DNA from: Deltaproteobacteria bacterium
GTDB taxonomy: Bacteria > Desulfobacterota > Desulfarculia > Adiutricales > Adiutricaceae
Reading direction: 5' to 3'
DNA length: 64,000 nt
Assembly (NCBI GenBank): GCA_031276865.1
Contig: JAISMF010000038.1
Location: 35,216 to 99,215, forward strand
Shown: in pieces, positions 63,889 to 64,000 of the stretch
How the letters are laid out: each line of letters starts with the position of its first letter
How positions within the stretch are numbered: position 1 is the stretch's first letter
The notes under the pieces: generated by a model
Told to the model about the DNA's origin: nothing
The model's input: the letters and a program-made list of their open reading frames with translations, nothing else
Databases searched by the model: none
Program-made: the position numbers and the translations under genes

Positions 63889-64000
63889 ATGCGACTGGAT
63901 AAACCCAGGTATCGTAGGAAGGGAGGAACTTCCATGACTAAGACCTAGCTAGTCGGTCAGCCCCGAGTCTTGCGTGGCCACCCGTGAGGATGGTGACGAA
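63889..64000 (+). mobile_element. 5' end of a second group II intron, cut by the window edge
   Basis: The last ~110 bases match the first ~110 bases of the intron at 4929-6899 in opposite orientation. Nearly identical blocks include CTAGTCGGTCAGCCCCGAGT and CTTGCGTGGCC. The first intron base reads A here (ATGCGACTGG) rather than G (GTGCGACTGG), which would weaken 5' splicing if real. The maturase, if any, lies beyond the window. Confidence 0.8.

Overview
The window reads as a chromosomal segment of a Gram-negative bacterium. It has kdsB (Kdo activation for LPS), Lol/MacB-type ABC components, a probable lipoprotein and many proteins with a periplasmic domain. Genes are mostly GC-rich and spacers strongly AT-rich. 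Group II introns, a decayed DDE insertion sequence, an Rpn-type protein and several genes broken by in-frame stops show a plastic genome. I would guess a Desulfobacterota (deltaproteobacterial) or similar lineage, but no rRNA or universal marker is present to prove it.

Layout. 1-8.8 kb is a decayed accessory zone: an IS1634-like relic, a PPOX-family flavoprotein, a DUF2284 pseudogene, an intact AAA ATPase with a C-terminal PD-(D/E)XK domain, a group II intron (4929-6899) with a broken maturase gene, and a second, decayed AAA paralogue. Both AAA genes carry the same ~179-bp repeat downstream. 9.1-16.3 kb holds a two-gene ABC-2 exporter, a very AT-rich polytopic membrane protein and a four-gene polar amino acid ABC importer. 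17.2-33.2 kb (all minus strand) contains a large membrane protein, five SrfA-like paralogues, a GT2 glycosyltransferase, a membrane-anchored trypsin-like protease, a glycine-zipper lipoprotein and a WG-repeat protein. 33.8-39.2 kb has an Rpn-type protein, phosphatidylserine decarboxylase, a mosaic IS relic and kdsB. 39.6-59.4 kb (all plus strand) runs srfB, srfC, a bitopic duplicated-domain protein, a kinase-less PpkA-like vWA protein, tagT-like ATPase, tagS-like permease and two tagR-like SUMF1 proteins, with a DUF2142 gene between the last two. 59.6-64 kb has a polytopic membrane protein, a small ORF, a CheX-like protein and the 5' end of a second group II intron at the edge.

Main hypothesis. 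About 42 kb appears to be one envelope system built from two parts known separately: the SrfABC set (SrfB actin/Hsp70-fold ATPase, SrfC P-loop GTPase-like protein, SrfA-like bitopic proteins, here expanded to five copies with a six-cysteine periplasmic domain) and the periplasmic/inner-membrane half of the type VI secretion threonine phosphorylation pathway (TagT, TagS, TagR and the periplasmic vWA part of PpkA). No T6SS structural gene, Fha protein, kinase or phosphatase is seen. I infer a Srf machine gated from the envelope by a TagRTS-vWA module. Assignments rest on motif and architecture recognition by eye; family searches would decide them.

Other notable points: an (AT)13 tract near the 3' end of the DUF2142 gene whose gain of one unit would restore a hydrophobic C-terminal helix (possible phase variation or sequence error), three evenly built GACAA-N6-TTGTC palindromes near 7.0 kb, and about 30-bp periodic AT-rich repeats in two spacers of the srf/tag region.
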